In this document: piece after piece, positions 47,545 through 61,151 of the stretch
Layout of the letters: each line of letters opens with the position of its first letter
Numbering within the stretch: the stretch's first letter is position 1
Source: Gordius sp. MW1
Lineage: Eukaryota > Nematomorpha > Gordioida > Gordea > Gordiidae
NCBI GenBank assembly: GCA_964036665.1
Contig: OZ038531.1
Location: 12,524,168 to 12,588,167 of the forward strand
Direction of reading: 5' to 3'
Length of the DNA stretch: 64,000 bases
Position numbers and translations under genes: made by a program
Notes under the pieces: model-generated
What the model saw: only the letters and a program-made list of their open reading frames with translations
Database searches by the model: none
Told to the model about the DNA's origin: nothing

Positions 47545-50500
47545 AAGGACATAATGCTAAGAATATTTACTAACTTTCAAAGATTTTTTCAGCCCCCTTT
47601 TGAATGAATATGAAAAAAAAAATTTTTTTCGACATCAAAATTTTTTCAAATTTTTTGTTCAACCATAAACCCCTCATGAAAGTTTTCAATATCAGAGGTG
47701 AATTTCGAAAAATTTTTTTTTGATCATTCATCAAAAATTATTAACTTTAAATCACGATCGCATAGAGCTTGTTTCACAAAAACTGGATACACGCTTAAAA
47801 AGCGATATTGAAACAATCTAAACGAAACACTTAAATTTTAATTTCTCTCAATCTAAAACTTTACCGTGCAAAAATTCTTATCGAGATTCTAACAAGGACA
47901 TAATGCTAATAATATTTACTAACTTTCAAAGATTTTTCAGCCCCCTTTTGAATGAATATGAAAAAAAATATTTTTTTCGACCCCAAAATTTTTCAATTTT
48001 TTTGTTCAACCATAAACCCCTCATGAAAATTTTCAATATCAGAGGTGAATTCCGAAAAAAAAAAATTTTTTGATCAGTCATCAGAAATTTTTAACTTTAA
48101 ATCACTATCGCATGAGCTTGTTTCACAAAAACTGGAGACACTTAAAAAGCGATATTGAAACAATCTAAACGCAAAACTTAAATTTTAATTCGCAATCTAA
48201 AACTTCCCCCCTGCAAAAATTCTTATCGAGATTCTAACAAGGACATAATGCTAAGAATATTTACTAACTTTCAAAGATTTTTTCGGCCCCTTTTTGAATG
48301 AATATGAAAAAAAAATATTTTTTCGACCTCAAAATTTTTTCAATTTTTTTGTTCAACCATAAACCCCTCATGAAAGTTTTCGATATCAGAGGTGAATTCC
48401 GAAAAAAAAAATTTTTTTTGATCAGTCATCAGAAATTTTTAACTTTAAATTACTATCGCATGAGCTTGTTTCACAAAAACTGGAGACACGCTTAAAAAGC
48501 GATATTGAAACAATCTAGACGCAACACTTAAATTTTAATTTTTCGCAATCTAAAACTTCCCCCCTGCAAAAATTCTTATCGAGATTCTAACAAGGACTTA
48601 ATGCTAAGAATATTTACTAACTTTCAAAGATTTTTTCAGCCCCCTTTTGAATGAATATGAAAAAAAATATTTTTTTCGACCTCAAAATTTTTTCAATTTT
48701 TTTGTTCAACCATAAACCCCTCATGAAAGTTTTCGATATCAGAGGTGAATTTCGAAAAAAAATTTTTGATCAGTCATCAAAAATTATTAACTTTAAATCA
48801 CGATCGCATGAGCTTGTTTGACAAAACTGGAGACACGCTTAAAAAGCGATATTGAAACAATCTAAACGCAACACTTAAATTTTAATTTCTCTCAATCTAA
48901 AACTTCACCCGTGCAAAAATTCTAATCGAGATTCTAACAAGGACATAATGCTAAGAATATTTACTAACTTTCAAAGATTTTTTCAGCCCCCTTTTGAATG
49001 AATATGAAAAAAAATATTTTTTTCGACCCCAAAATTTTTCAATTTTTTTGTTCAACCATAAACCCCTCATGAAAATTTTCAATATCAGAGGTGAATTTCG
49101 AAAAAAATTTTTTGATCAGTCATCAAAAATTATTAACTTTAAATCACGATCGCATGAGCTTGTTTCACAAAACTGGAGACACGCTTAAAAAGCGATATTG
49201 AAACAATCTAAAAGAAACACTTAAATTTTGATTTCTCTCAATCTAAAACTTCACCCCTGCAAATATTTTTATCGAGATTCTAACAAGGACATAATGCTAA
49301 GAATATTTACTAACTTTATAAGATTTTTTCAGCCCTCTTTTGAATGAATATGAAAAAAAATATTTTTTTCGACCTCAAAATTTTTTCAATTTTTTTGTTC
49401 AACCATAAACCCCTCATGAAAGTTTTCGATATCAGAGGTGAATTCCGAAAAAAAAAATTTTTTGATCAGTCATAAGAAATTTTTAACTTTAAATCACGAT
49501 CGCATGAGCTTGTTTCACAAAACTGGAGACACGCTTAAAAAGCGATATTAACACAATCTAAACGAAAAACTTAAATTTTAATTTCTCTTAGTCTAAAACT
49601 TCACTCGTGCAAAAATTGTTATCGAGATTCTAACAAGGACATAATGCTAAGAATATTTACTAACTTTCAAAGATTTTTTGAGCCCCCTTTCAAAAGAATA
49701 TGAAAAAAAATATTTTTTTCGACCTCAAAATTTTTTCAATTTTTTTGTTCAACCATAAACCCCTCATGAAAGTTTTCGATATCAGAGGTGAATTCCGAAA
49801 AAAAAAAATTTTTTTGATCAGTCATCAGAAATTTTTAACTTTAAATCACGATCGCATGAGCTTGTTTCACAAAACTGGAGACACGCTTAAAAAGCGATAT
49901 TGAAACAATTAACGCAACAAGTAAATTTTAATTTCATTCAGTCTAAAACTTCACCCGTGCAAAAATTCTCATCGAGATTCTAACAAGGACACAAGGCTAA
50001 GACTATTTACTAACTTTCAAAGATTTTTTCAGCCCCCTTTCAAAAGAATATGAAAAAAAATATTTTTTTCGACATCAAAATTTTTTCAATTTTTTTGTTC
50101 AACCATAAAGCCCTCATGAAAGTTTTCGATATTAGAGGTGAATTCCGAAAAAAAAAAAATTTTGATCAGTCATAAGAAATTTTTAACTTTAAATCACGAT
50201 TGCATGAGCTTGTTTCACAAAACTGGAGACACGCTTAAAAAGCGATTATGAAACAATCTAAACGCAACAGGTAAATTTTAATTTCTCTCAATCTAAAACT
50301 ACCCCCCGTGCAAAAATTCTTATCGAGATTCTAACAAGGACACAAGGCTAAGACTATTTACTAACTTTCAAAGGTTTTTCAGCCCCCTTTTGAATGATTC
50401 TGAAAAAAAATATTTTTTTCGACCTCAAAATTTTTTCAATTTTTGTATTCAACCATAAACCCCTTCGATATCAGAGGTGAATTCCGAAAAAAAAATTTTT

Positions 50501-51709
50501 GATCAGTCATCAGAAATTTTTAACTTTAAATCACTATCGCATGAGCTTGTTTCACAAAAACTGGAGACACGCTTAAAAGCGATATTGAAACAATCTAAAC
50601 GAAAAACTTAAATTTTAATTACTCCACTCGTGCAAAAATTCTTATCGAGATTCTAACAAGGACATAATGCTAAGAATATTTACTAACTTTCAAAGATTTT
50701 TTCAGCCCCCTTTTGAATGAATATGAAAAAAAATATTTTTTTCGACCTCAAAATTTTTTCAATTTTTTTGTTTAACCATAAACCCCTCATGAAAATTTTC
50801 AATATCAGAGGTGAATTTCGAAAAAAAATTTTTGATCAGTCATCAAAAATTATTAACTTTAAATCACGATCGCATAGAGCTTGTTTCACAAAAACTGGAT
50901 ACACGCTTAAAAAGCGATATTGAAACAATCTAAACGAAACACTTAAATTTTCATTTTTCGCAATCTAAAACTTCCCCCCTGCAAAAATTCTTATCGAGAT
51001 TCTAACAAGGACATAATGCTAAGAATATTTACTAACTTTCAAAGATTTTTTCAGCCCCCTTTTGAATGAATATGAAAAAAAAATATTTTTTTCGACCTCA
51101 AAAATTTTTCAATTTTTTTGTTCAACCATAAACCCCTCATGAAAGTTTTCGATATCAGAGGTGAATTCCCAAAAAAATTTTTTTTTTTTGATCAGTCATC
51201 AGAAATTATTAACTTTAAATCACGATCGCATGAGCTTGTTTCACAAAACTGGAGACACGCTTAAAAAGCCATATTGAAACAATCTAAACGAAACACGTAA
51301 ATTTTAATTTCTCTCAATCTAAAACTACCCCCCGTGCAAAAATTCTTATCGAGATTCTAACAAGGACACAAGGCTAAGACTATTTACTAACTTTCAAAGA
51401 TTTTTTCAGCCCCCTTTTAAAAGAATATGAAAAAAAATATTTTTTTCGACATCAAAATTTTTTCAATTTTTTTGTTCAACCATAAACCCCTCATGAAAGT
51501 TTTCTATATCAGAGGTGAATTACCAAAAAAAAAATTTTTTGATCAATCATCAGAAATTTTTAACTATAAATCACTATCGCATGAGTTTGTTTCACAAAAA
51601 CTGGAGACACGCTTAAAAAGCGATATTGAAACAATCTAAACGCAACACTTAAATTCTAATTTCTCTCAATCTAAAACTTCACCCGTGCATTCTTTATTGA
51701 GATTCTAAC
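47545..51709 (+). repeat. 12-monomer tandem higher-order repeat, copy 2 (4165 bp)
   Basis: The full series of marks from copy 1 recurs. Differences are few: loss of GC in GGAGACACTTAAAAAGC (about 48138), AATTCGCAATC in place of AATTTTTCGCAATC (about 48188), TTTCATTCAGTC (about 49932), an 11-bp loss near 50464, and homopolymer changes. The net length difference is 17 bp. Copy 2 ends exactly at the shared TGCATTCTTTATTGAG tail, after which a different monomer class follows. Confidence 0.92.
50336..50657 (+). repeat. 322-bp monomer, shortest full unit seen
   Basis: This is the counterpart of 46160-46492 with an additional 11-bp loss that joins AACCCCT to TCGATATC and removes CATGAAAGTTT. The loss is not in copy 1, so it occurred after the 4.17-kb duplication. 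Confidence 0.85.
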
Positions 51710-53815
51710 AAGGACATAATGCTAAGAATATTTACTAACTTTCAAAGATTTTTTCAACCCCCTTTTGAATGAATATGAAAAAAAATATTTTTTTCGACCT
51801 CAAATTTTTTCAATTTTTTTGTTCAACCATCATGAAAGTTTTCGATATCAGAGGTGAATTCCGAAAAAAAAATTTATTTGATCAGTCATCAGAAATTTTT
51901 AACTTTAAATCACGATCGCATGAGCTTGTTTCACAAAACTGGAGACACGCTTAAAAAGCCATATTGAAACAATCTAAACGAAACACGTAAATTTTAATTT
52001 CTCTCAGTCTAAAACTTCACCCGTGCTAAAATTCTTATCGAGATTCTAACAAGGACATAATGCTAAGAATATTTATTAACTTTCAAAGATTTTTTCAGCC
52101 CCCTTTTGAATGAATATGAAAAAAAATATTTTTTTCGACCCCTAAATTTTTCAATTTTTTTGTTCAACCATAAACCCCTCATGAAAGTTTTCGATATCAG
52201 AGGTGAATTCCGAAAAAAAAATTTATTTGATCAGTCATCAGAAATTTTTAACTTTAAATCACTATCGCATGAGCTTGTTTCACAAAAACTGGAGACACGC
52301 TTAAAAAGCGATATTGAAACAATTTAAACGCAACACTTAAATTTTAATTTCTCGCAATCTAAAACTTCCCCCCCGTGGAAAAATTCTTATCGAGATTCTA
52401 ACAAGGACATAATGCTAAGAATATTTACTAACTTTCAAAGATTTTTTCAGCCCCCTTTTGAATGAATATGAAAAAAAATATTTTTTTCGACTTCAAAATT
52501 TTTTTAATTTTTTTGTTCAACCATAAACCCCTCATGAAAATTTTCAATATCAGAGATGAATTTCGAAACAAAATTTTTGATCAGTCATCAAAAATTATTA
52601 ACTTTAAATCACGATCGCATAGAGCTTGTTTCACAAAAACTGGATACACGCTTAAAAAGCGATATTGAAACAATCTAAACGAACCACTTAAATTTTAATT
52701 TCTCGCAATCTAAAACTTCACCCCCCGTGGAAAAATTCTTATCGAGATTCTAACAAGGACATAATGCTAAGACTATTTACTAACTTTCAAAGATTTTTCA
52801 GCCCCCTTTTGAATGATTCTGAAAAAAAATATTTTTTTCGACCTCAAAATTTTTTCAATTTTTTTGTTCAACCATAAACCCCTCATGAAAGTTTTCGATA
52901 TCAGAGGTGAATTCCGAAAAAAAAAATTTTTGATCAGTCATCAGAAATTTTTAACTTTAAATCACTATCGCATGAGCTTGTTTCACAAAAACTGGAGACA
53001 CGCTTAAAAGCGATATTGAAACAATCTAAACGAAAAACTTAAATTTTAATTTCTCTCAGTCTAAAACTTCTCTCGTGCAAAAATTCTTATCGAGATTCTA
53101 ACAAGTACATAATGCTAAGAATATTTACTAACTTTCAAAGATTTTTTCAGCCCCCTTTTGAATGAATATGAAAAAAAATATTTTTTCGACCCCAAAATTT
53201 TTTCAATTATTTTGTTCAACCATAAACCCCTCATGGAAGTTTTTGATATCAGAGGTGAATTCCGTAAGGAAAAAATTTTTTGATCAGTCATCAGAAATTT
53301 TTAACTTTAAATCACGATCGCATGAGCTTGTTTCACAAAAACTGGAGACACGCTTAAAAAGCGATATTGAAACAATCTAAACGCAACACTTAAATTTTCA
53401 TTTTTCGCAATCTAAAACTTCCCCCCTGCAAAAATTCTTATCGAGATTCTAACAAGGACATAATGCTAAGAATATTTACTAACTTTCAAAGATTTTTTCA
53501 GCCCCCTTTTGAATGAATATGAAAAAAAATATTTTTTCGACCTCAAAATTTTTTCAATTATTTTGTTCAACCATAAACCCCTAATGAAAGTTTTTGATAT
53601 CAGAGGTGAATTCCGTAAAAAAAAATTTTTTTGATCAGTCATCAGAAATTTTTAACTTTAAATCACGATCGCATGAGCTTGTTTCACAAAAACTGGAGAC
53701 ACGCTTAAAAAGCGATATTGAAACAATCTAAACGCAACACATAAATTTTCATTTTTCCCAATCTAAAACTTCCCCCCTGCAAAAATTCTTATCGAGATTC
53801 TAACAAGGACTTAAT
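51710..53815 (+). repeat. Island of left-side monomer classes
   Basis: After one 8-bp-deletion unit (CAACCATCATGAAAG at about 51825), the order T1 (52106), T2 (52462), T7 (about 52810), T8 (about 53162) and T8 with CCCCTAATG (about 53510) appears. These classes dominate 1-42 kb and are otherwise rare in the right third. Private marks are CTAACAAGTACATAATG (about 53102), CAGAGATGAATTTCG (about 52550) and CATGGAAG (about 53233). Confidence 0.8.
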
Positions 53816-56800
53816 GCTAAGAATATTTACTAACTTTCAAAGATTTTTTCAGCCCCCTTTTGAATGAATATGAAAAAAAAAATTTTTTTCGACCTCAAAA
53901 TTTTTTCAATATTTTTGTTCAACCATAAACCCCTCATGAAAGTTTTCGATATCAGAGGTGAATTTCAAAAAAAAAAATTTTGATCAGTCATCAAAAATTA
54001 TTAACTTTAAATCACGATCGCATGAACTTGTTTCACAAAAACTGGAGACACGCGTAAAAAGCGATCTTGAAACAATCTAAACGCAACACATAAATTTTAA
54101 TTTCTCTCAATCTAAAACTTCACCCGTGCAAAAATTCTTATCGAGATTCTAACAAGGACATAATGCTAAGAATATTTACTAACTTTCAAAGATTTTTTCA
54201 GCCCCCTTTTGAATGAATATGAAAAAAAAATATTTTTTTCGACCTCAAAATTTTTTCAATTTTTTTGTTCAACCATAAACCCCTCATGAAAGTTTTCGAT
54301 ATCAGAGGTGAATTCCGAAAAAAAAATTTTTTTGATCAGTCATCAGAAATTTTTAACTTTAAATCACGATCGCATGAGCTTGTTTCACAAAAACCTGAGA
54401 CACGCTTAAAAGGCGATATTGAAACAATCTAAACGCAACACTTAAATTTTCATTTTTCGCAATCTAAAACTTCCCCCCTGCAAAAATTCTTATCGAGATT
54501 CTAACAAGGACATAATGCTAAGAATATTTACTAACTTTCAAAGATTTTTTCAGCCCCCTTTTGAATGAATATGAAAAAAAAATATTTTTTTCGACCTCAA
54601 AAATTTTTCAATTTTTTTGCTCAACCATAAACCCCTCATGAAAGTTTTCGATATCAGAGGTGAATTCCGAAAAAAAAATTTTTTTTTGATCAGTCATCAG
54701 AAATTTTTAACTTTAAATTACGATCGCATGAGCTTGTTTCACAAAAACTGGAGACACGCTTAAAAAGCGATATTGAAACAATCTAAACGCAACACTTAAA
54801 TTTTAATTTTTCGCAATCTAAAACTTCCCCCCTGCAAAAATTCTTATCGAGATTCTAAAAAGGACATAATGCTAAGAATATTTACTAACTTTCAAAGATT
54901 CTTTCAGCCTCCTTTTGAATGCATATGAAAAAAAATATTTTTTTCGACCTCAAAAATTTTTCAATTTTTTTGTTCAACCATAAACCCCTCATGAAAGTTT
55001 TCGATATCAGAGGTGAATTCCGAAAAAAAAAATTTTTTTTGATCAGTCATCAGAAATTTTTAACTTTAAATTACGATCGCATGAGCTTGTTTCACAAAAA
55101 CTGGAGACACGCTTAAAAAGCGATATTGAAACAATCTAAACGCAACACTTAAATTCTAATTTCTCTCAATCTAAAACTTCACCCGTGCATTCTTTATTGA
55201 GATTCTAACAAGGACATAATGCTTTGAATATTTACTAACTTTCAAAGATTTTTTCAACCCCCTTTTGAATGAATATGAAAAAAAATATTTTTTTCGACCT
55301 CAAATTTTTTCAATTTTTTTGTTCAACCATCATGAAAGTTTTCGATATCAGAGGTGAATTCCGAAAAAAAAAATTTTTTTGATCAGTCATCAGAAATTAT
55401 TAACTTTAAATCACGATCGCTTGAGCTTGTTTCACAAAACTGGAGACACGCTTAAAAAGCCATATTGAAACAATCTAAACGAAACACGTAAATTTTAATT
55501 TCTCTCAATCTAAAACTACCCCCCGTGCAAAAATTCTTATCGAGATTCTAACAAGGACACAAGGCTAAGACTATTTACTAACTTTCAAAGATTTTTTCAG
55601 CCCCCTTTCAAAAGAATATGAAAAAAAATATTTTTTTCGACCTCAAAATTTTTTCAATTTTTTTGTTCAACCTTAAACCTATCATGAAAGTTTTCGATAT
55701 CAGAGGTGAATTCCGAAAAAAAAAAATTTTTTGATCAGTCATCAGAAATTTTTAACTTTAAATCACGATCGCATGAGCTTGTTTCACAAAAACCTGAGAC
55801 ACGCTTAAAAGGCGATATTGAAACAATCTAAACGCAACACTTAAATTTTCATTTTTCGCAATCTAAAACTTCCCCCCTGCAAAAATTCTTATCGAGATTC
55901 TAACAAGGACATAATGCTAAGAATATTTACTAACTTTCAAAGATTTTTTCAGCCCCCTTTCAAAAGAATATGAAAAAAAATATTTTTTTCGACCTCAAAA
56001 TTTTTTCAATTTTTTTGTTCAACCATAACCCCTCATGAAAGTTTTCGATATCAGAGGTGAATTTCAAAAAAAAAAATTTTGATCAGTCATCAAAAATTAT
56101 TAACTTTAAATCACGCTCGCATGAACTTGTTTCACAAAAACTGGAGACACGCTTAAAAAGCGATATTGGAACAATCTAAACGAAACACTTAAATTTTCAT
56201 TTTTCGCAATCTAAAACTTTCCCCCTGCAAAAATTCTTATCGAGATTCTAACAAGGACATAATGCTAAGAATATTTACTAACTTTCAAAGATTTTTTCAG
56301 CCCCCTTTTGAATGAATATGAAAAAAAAATATTTTTTTCGACCTCAAATTTTTTCAATTTTTTTGTTCAACCATCATGAAAGTTTTCGATATCAGAGGTG
56401 AATTCCGAAAAAAAAAATTTTTTGATCAGTCATCAGAAATTATTAACTTTAAATCACGATCGCATGAGCTTGTTTCACAAAACTGGAGACACGCTTAAAA
56501 AGCCATATTGAAACAATCTAAACGAAACACGTAAATTTTAATTTCTCTCAATCTAAAACTACCCCCCGTGCAAAAATTCTTATCGAGATTCTAACAAGGA
56601 CACAAGGCTAAGACTATTTACTAACTTTCAAAGATTTTTTCAGCCCCCTTTCAAAAGAATATGAAAAAAAATATTTTTTTCGACCTCAAAATTTTTTCAA
56701 TTTTTTTGTTCAACCATAAACCCCTCATGAAAGTTTTCGATATCAGAGGTGAATTCCGAAAAAAAAAATTTTTTTGATCAGTCATCAGAAATTTTTAACT

Positions 56801-57998
56801 TTAAATCACGATCGCATGAGCTTGTTTCACAAAAACCTGAGACACGCTTAAAAGGCGATATTGAAACAATCTAAACGCAACACTTAAATTTTCATTTTTC
56901 GCAATCTAAAACTTCCCCCCTGCAAAAATTCTTATCGAGATTCTAACAAGGACATAATGCTAAGAATATTTACTAACTTTCAAAGATTTTTTCAGCCCCC
57001 TTTTAAATGAATATGAAAAAAAAATATTTTTTTCGACCTCAAAAATTTTTCAATTTTTTTGCTCAACCATAAACCCCTCATGAAAGTTTTCGATATCAGA
57101 GGTGAATTCCGAAAAAAAAATTTTTTTTTGATCAGTCATCAGAAATTTTTAACTTTAAATTACGATCGCATGAGCTTGTTTCACAAAAACTGGAGACACG
57201 CTTAAAAAGCGATATTGAAACAATCTAAACGCAACACTTAAATTTTAATTTTTCGCAATCTAAAACTTCCCCCCTGCAAAAATTCTTATCGAGATTCTAA
57301 AAAGGACATAATGCTAAGAATATTTACTAACTTTCAAAGATTCTTTCAGCCTCCTTTTGAATGCATATGAAAAAAAATATTTTTTTCGACCTCAAAATTT
57401 TTTCAATTTTTTTGTTCAACCATAAACCCCTCATGAAAGTTTTCGATATCAGAGGTGAATTTCAAAAATAAAATTTTGATCAGTCATCAAAAATTATTAA
57501 CTTTAAATCACGCTCGCATGAACTTGTTTCACAAAAACTGGAGACACGCTTAAAAAGCGATATTGAAACAATCTAAACGCAACACATAAATTTTAATTTC
57601 TCTCAATCTAAAACTTCCCCCCTGCAAAAATTCTTATCGAGATTCTAACAAGGACATAATGCTAAGAATATTTACTAACTTTCAAAGATTTTTTCAGCCC
57701 CCTTTTGAATGAATATGAAAAAAAATATTTTTTTCGACCTCAAAATTTTTTCAATATTTTTGTTCAACCATAAACCCCTCATGAAAGTTTTCGATATCAG
57801 AGGTGAATTTCAAAAAAAAAAATTTTGATCAGTCATCCTAAATTATTAACTTTAAATCACGATCGCATGAACTTGTTTCACAAAAACTGGAGACACGCTT
57901 AAAAAGCGATCTTGAAACAATCTAAACGCAACACATAAATTTTAATTTCTCTCAATCTAAAACTTCACCCGTGCAAAAATTCTTATCGAGATTCTAAC
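53816..57998 (+). repeat. Right-zone mixed monomers
   Basis: Twelve or so units carry right-specific marks: AAAACCTGAGACACGC with TTAAAAGGCG, GAATTTCAAAAAAAA, CGCATGAACTTG with GCGATCTTG, TTTTTTTGCTCAACC, GAATGCATATG with TTCAGCCTCC, and CAACCATCATGAAAG. A segment near 54540-54920 recurs at 57000-57360 at an offset of about 2442 (seven monomers), including CTAAAAAGGAC and GAATGCATATG. Segment 55210 to about 56250 recurs at 58702 and 61855. Confidence 0.82.
55210..56250 (+). repeat. Three-monomer motif found three times in the right zone
   Basis: The order is an 8-bp-deletion unit (CAACCATCATGAAAG), a CTTTCAAAAG unit with CAACCTTAAACCTATCATG and the CCTGAGAC tail, and a CTTTCAAAAG unit with CAACCATAACCCCTC and CATGAACTTG. 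It recurs starting at 58702 and about 61855. The first unit here has the private head GCTTTGAATATT. Confidence 0.82.
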
Positions 57999-60900
57999 AA
58001 GGACATAATGCTAAGAATATTTACTAACTTTCAAAGATTTTTTCAGCCCCCTTTTGAATGAATATGAAAAAAAAATATTTTTTTCGACCTCAAAATTTTT
58101 TCAATTTTTTTGTTCAACCATAAACCCCTCATGAAAGTTTTCGATATCAGAGGTGAATTCCGAAAAAAAAATTTTTTTGATCAGTCATCAGAAATTTTTA
58201 ACTTTAAATCACGATCGCATGAGCTTGTTTCACAAAAACCTGAGACACGCTTAAAAGGCGATATTGAAACAATCTAAACGCAACACTTAAATTTTCATTT
58301 TTCGCAATCTAAAACTTCCCCCCTGCAAAAATTCTTATCGAGATTCTAACAAGGACATAATGCTAAGAATATTTACTAACTTTCAAAGATTTTTTCAGCC
58401 CCCTTTTGAATGAATATGAAAAAAAAATATTTTTTTCGACCTCAAAAATTTTTCAATTTTTTTGTTCAACCATAAACCCCTCATGAAAGTTTTCGATATC
58501 AGAGGTGAATTCCGAAAAAAAAAATTTTTTTTGATCAGTCATCAGAAATTTTTAACTTTAAATTACGATCGCATGAGCTTGTTTCACAAAAACTGGAGAC
58601 ACGCTTAAAAAGCGATATTGAAACAATCTAAACGCAACACTTAAATTCTAATTTCTCTCAATCTAAAACTTCACCCGTGCATTCTTTATTGAGATTCTAA
58701 CAAGGACATAATGCTAAGAATATTTACTAACTTTCAAAGATTTTTTCAACCCCCTTTTGAATGAATATGAAAAAAAATATTTTTTTCGACCTCAAATTTT
58801 TTCAATTTTTTTGTTCAACCATCATGAAAGTTTTCGATATCAGAGGTGAATTCCGAAAAAAAAAATTTTTTTGATCAGTCATCAGAAATTATTAACTTTA
58901 AATCACGATCGCATGAGCTTGTTTCACAAAACTGGAGACACGCTTAAAAAGCCATATTGAAACAATATAAACGAAACACGTAAATTTTAATTTTTCTCAA
59001 TCTAAAACTACCCCCCGTGCAAAAATTCTTATCGAGATTCTAACAAGGACACAAGGCTAAGACTATTTACTAACTTTCAAAGATTTTTTCAGCCCCCTTT
59101 CAAAAGAATATGAAAAAAAATATTTTTTTCGACCTCAAAATTTTTTCAATTTTTTTGTTCAACCTTAAACCTATCATGAAAGTTTTCGATATCAGAGGTG
59201 AATTCCGAAAAAAAAAATTTTTTTGATCAGTCATCAGAAATTTTTAACTTTAAATCACGATCGCATGAGCTTGTTTCACAAAAACCTGAGACACGCTTAA
59301 AAGGCGATATTGAAACAATCTAAACGCAACACTTAAATTTTCATTTTTCGCAATCTAAAACTTCCCCCCTGCAAAAATTCTTATCGAGATTCTAACAAGG
59401 ACATAATGCTAAGAATATTTACTAACTTTCAAAGATTTTTTCAGCCCCCTTTCAAAAGAATATGAAAAAAAATATTTTTTTCGACCTCAAAATTTTTTCA
59501 ATTTTTTTGTTCAACCATAACCCCTCATGAAAGTTTTCGATATCAGAGGTGAATTTCAAAAAAAAAAATTTTGATCAGTCATCAAAAATTATTAACTTTA
59601 AATCACGCTCGCATGAACTTGTTTCACAAAAACTGGAGACACGCTTAAAAAGCGATATTGAAACAATCTAAACGAAACACTTAAATTTTCATTTTTCGCA
59701 ATCTAAAACTTTCCCCCTGCAAAAATTCTTATCGAGATTCTAACAAGGACATAATGCTAAGAATATTTACTAACTTTCAAAGATTTTTTCAGCCCCCTTT
59801 TGAATGAATATGAAAAAAAAATATTTTTTTCGACCTCAAAATTTTTTCAATTTTTTTGTTCAACCATAAACTCCTCATGAAAGTTTTCGATATCAGAGTA
59901 AATTTCGAAAAAAAATTTTTTGATCAGTCATCAAAAATTATTAACTTTAAATCACGATCGCATAGAGCTTGTTTCACAAAAACTGGAGACACGCTTAAAA
60001 AGCGATATTGAAACAATCTAAACGAAACACTTAAATTTTCATTTTTCGCAATCTAAAACTTTCCCCCTGCAAAAATTCTTATCGAGATTCTAACAAGGAC
60101 ATAATGCTAAGAATATTTACTAACTTTCAAAGATTTTTTCGGCCCCCTCTTGAATGAATATGAAAAAAAAAGAATTTTTTTTGACCTCAAAATTTTTTCA
60201 ATTTTTTTGTTCAACCATAAACCTATCATGAAAGTTTTCGATATCAGAGGTGAATTTCAAAAAAAAAAATTTTGATCAGTCATCAAAAATTATTAACTTT
60301 AAATCACGATCGCATGAACTTGTTTCACAAAAACTGGAGACACGCTTAAAAAGCGATCTTGAAACAATCTAAACGCAACACATAAATTTTAATTTCTCTC
60401 AATCTAAAACTTCACCCGTGCAAAAATTCTTATCGAGATTCTAACAAGGACATAATGCTAATAATATTTACTAACTTTCAAAGATTTTTTCAGCCCCCTT
60501 TTAAATGAATATGAAAAAAAAAAATTTTTTTCGACCTCAAAATTTTTTCAATTTTTTTGTTCAACCATAAACCCCTCATGAAAGTTTTCGATATCAGAGG
60601 TGAATTCCGAAAAAAAAAATTTTTTTGATCAGTCATCAGAAATTTTTAACTTAAAATCACGATCGCATGAGCTTGTTTCACAAAAACCTGAGACACGCTT
60701 AAAAGGCGATATTGAAACAATCTAAACGCAACACTTAAATTTTCCTTTTTCGCAATCTAAAACTTCCCCCCTGCAAAAATTCTTATCGAGATTCTAACAA
60801 GGACATAATGCTAAGAATATTTACTAACTTTCAAAGATTTTTTCAGCCCCCTTTTGAATGAATATGAAAAAAAAATATTTTTTTCGACCTCAAAATTTTT

Positions 60901-61151
60901 CAATTTTTTTGTTCAACCATAAACCCCTCATGAAAGTTTTCGATATCAGAGGTGAATTCCGAAAAAAAAAATTTTTTTTGATCAGTCATCAGAAATTTTT
61001 AACTTTAAATTACGATCGCATGAGCTTGTTTCACAAAAACTGGAGACACGCTTAAAAAGCGATATTGAAACAATCTAAACGCAACACTTAAATTTTAATT
61101 TTTCGCAATCTAAAACTTCCCCCCTGCAAAAATTCTTATCGAGATTCTAAC
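57999..61151 (+). repeat. Nine-monomer tandem higher-order repeat, copy 1 (3153 bp)
   Basis: The order of marks is a CCTGAGAC unit, a TTACGATCG unit ending TGCATTCTTTATTGAG, a CATCATG unit, CCTTAAACCTATC, CATAACCCCTC, CATAAACTCCTC with CAGAGTAAATTTC, CGGCCCCCTCTTG with AAAAGAATTTT, TTTTAAATG with AACTTAAAATCAC and TTTCCTTTTTCG, and a plain TTACGATCG unit. Each recurs 3153 bp downstream as far as the window allows. Confidence 0.91.

Noticed and set aside
565-61055. About eighty plus-strand open frames of 61-73 codons as genes
   Set aside because: They are the same stretch of the satellite monomer read again and again. Frames shift with A/T tract length, stops and ends vary with monomer class, and no promoter, gene-like codon use or unique sequence surrounds them.
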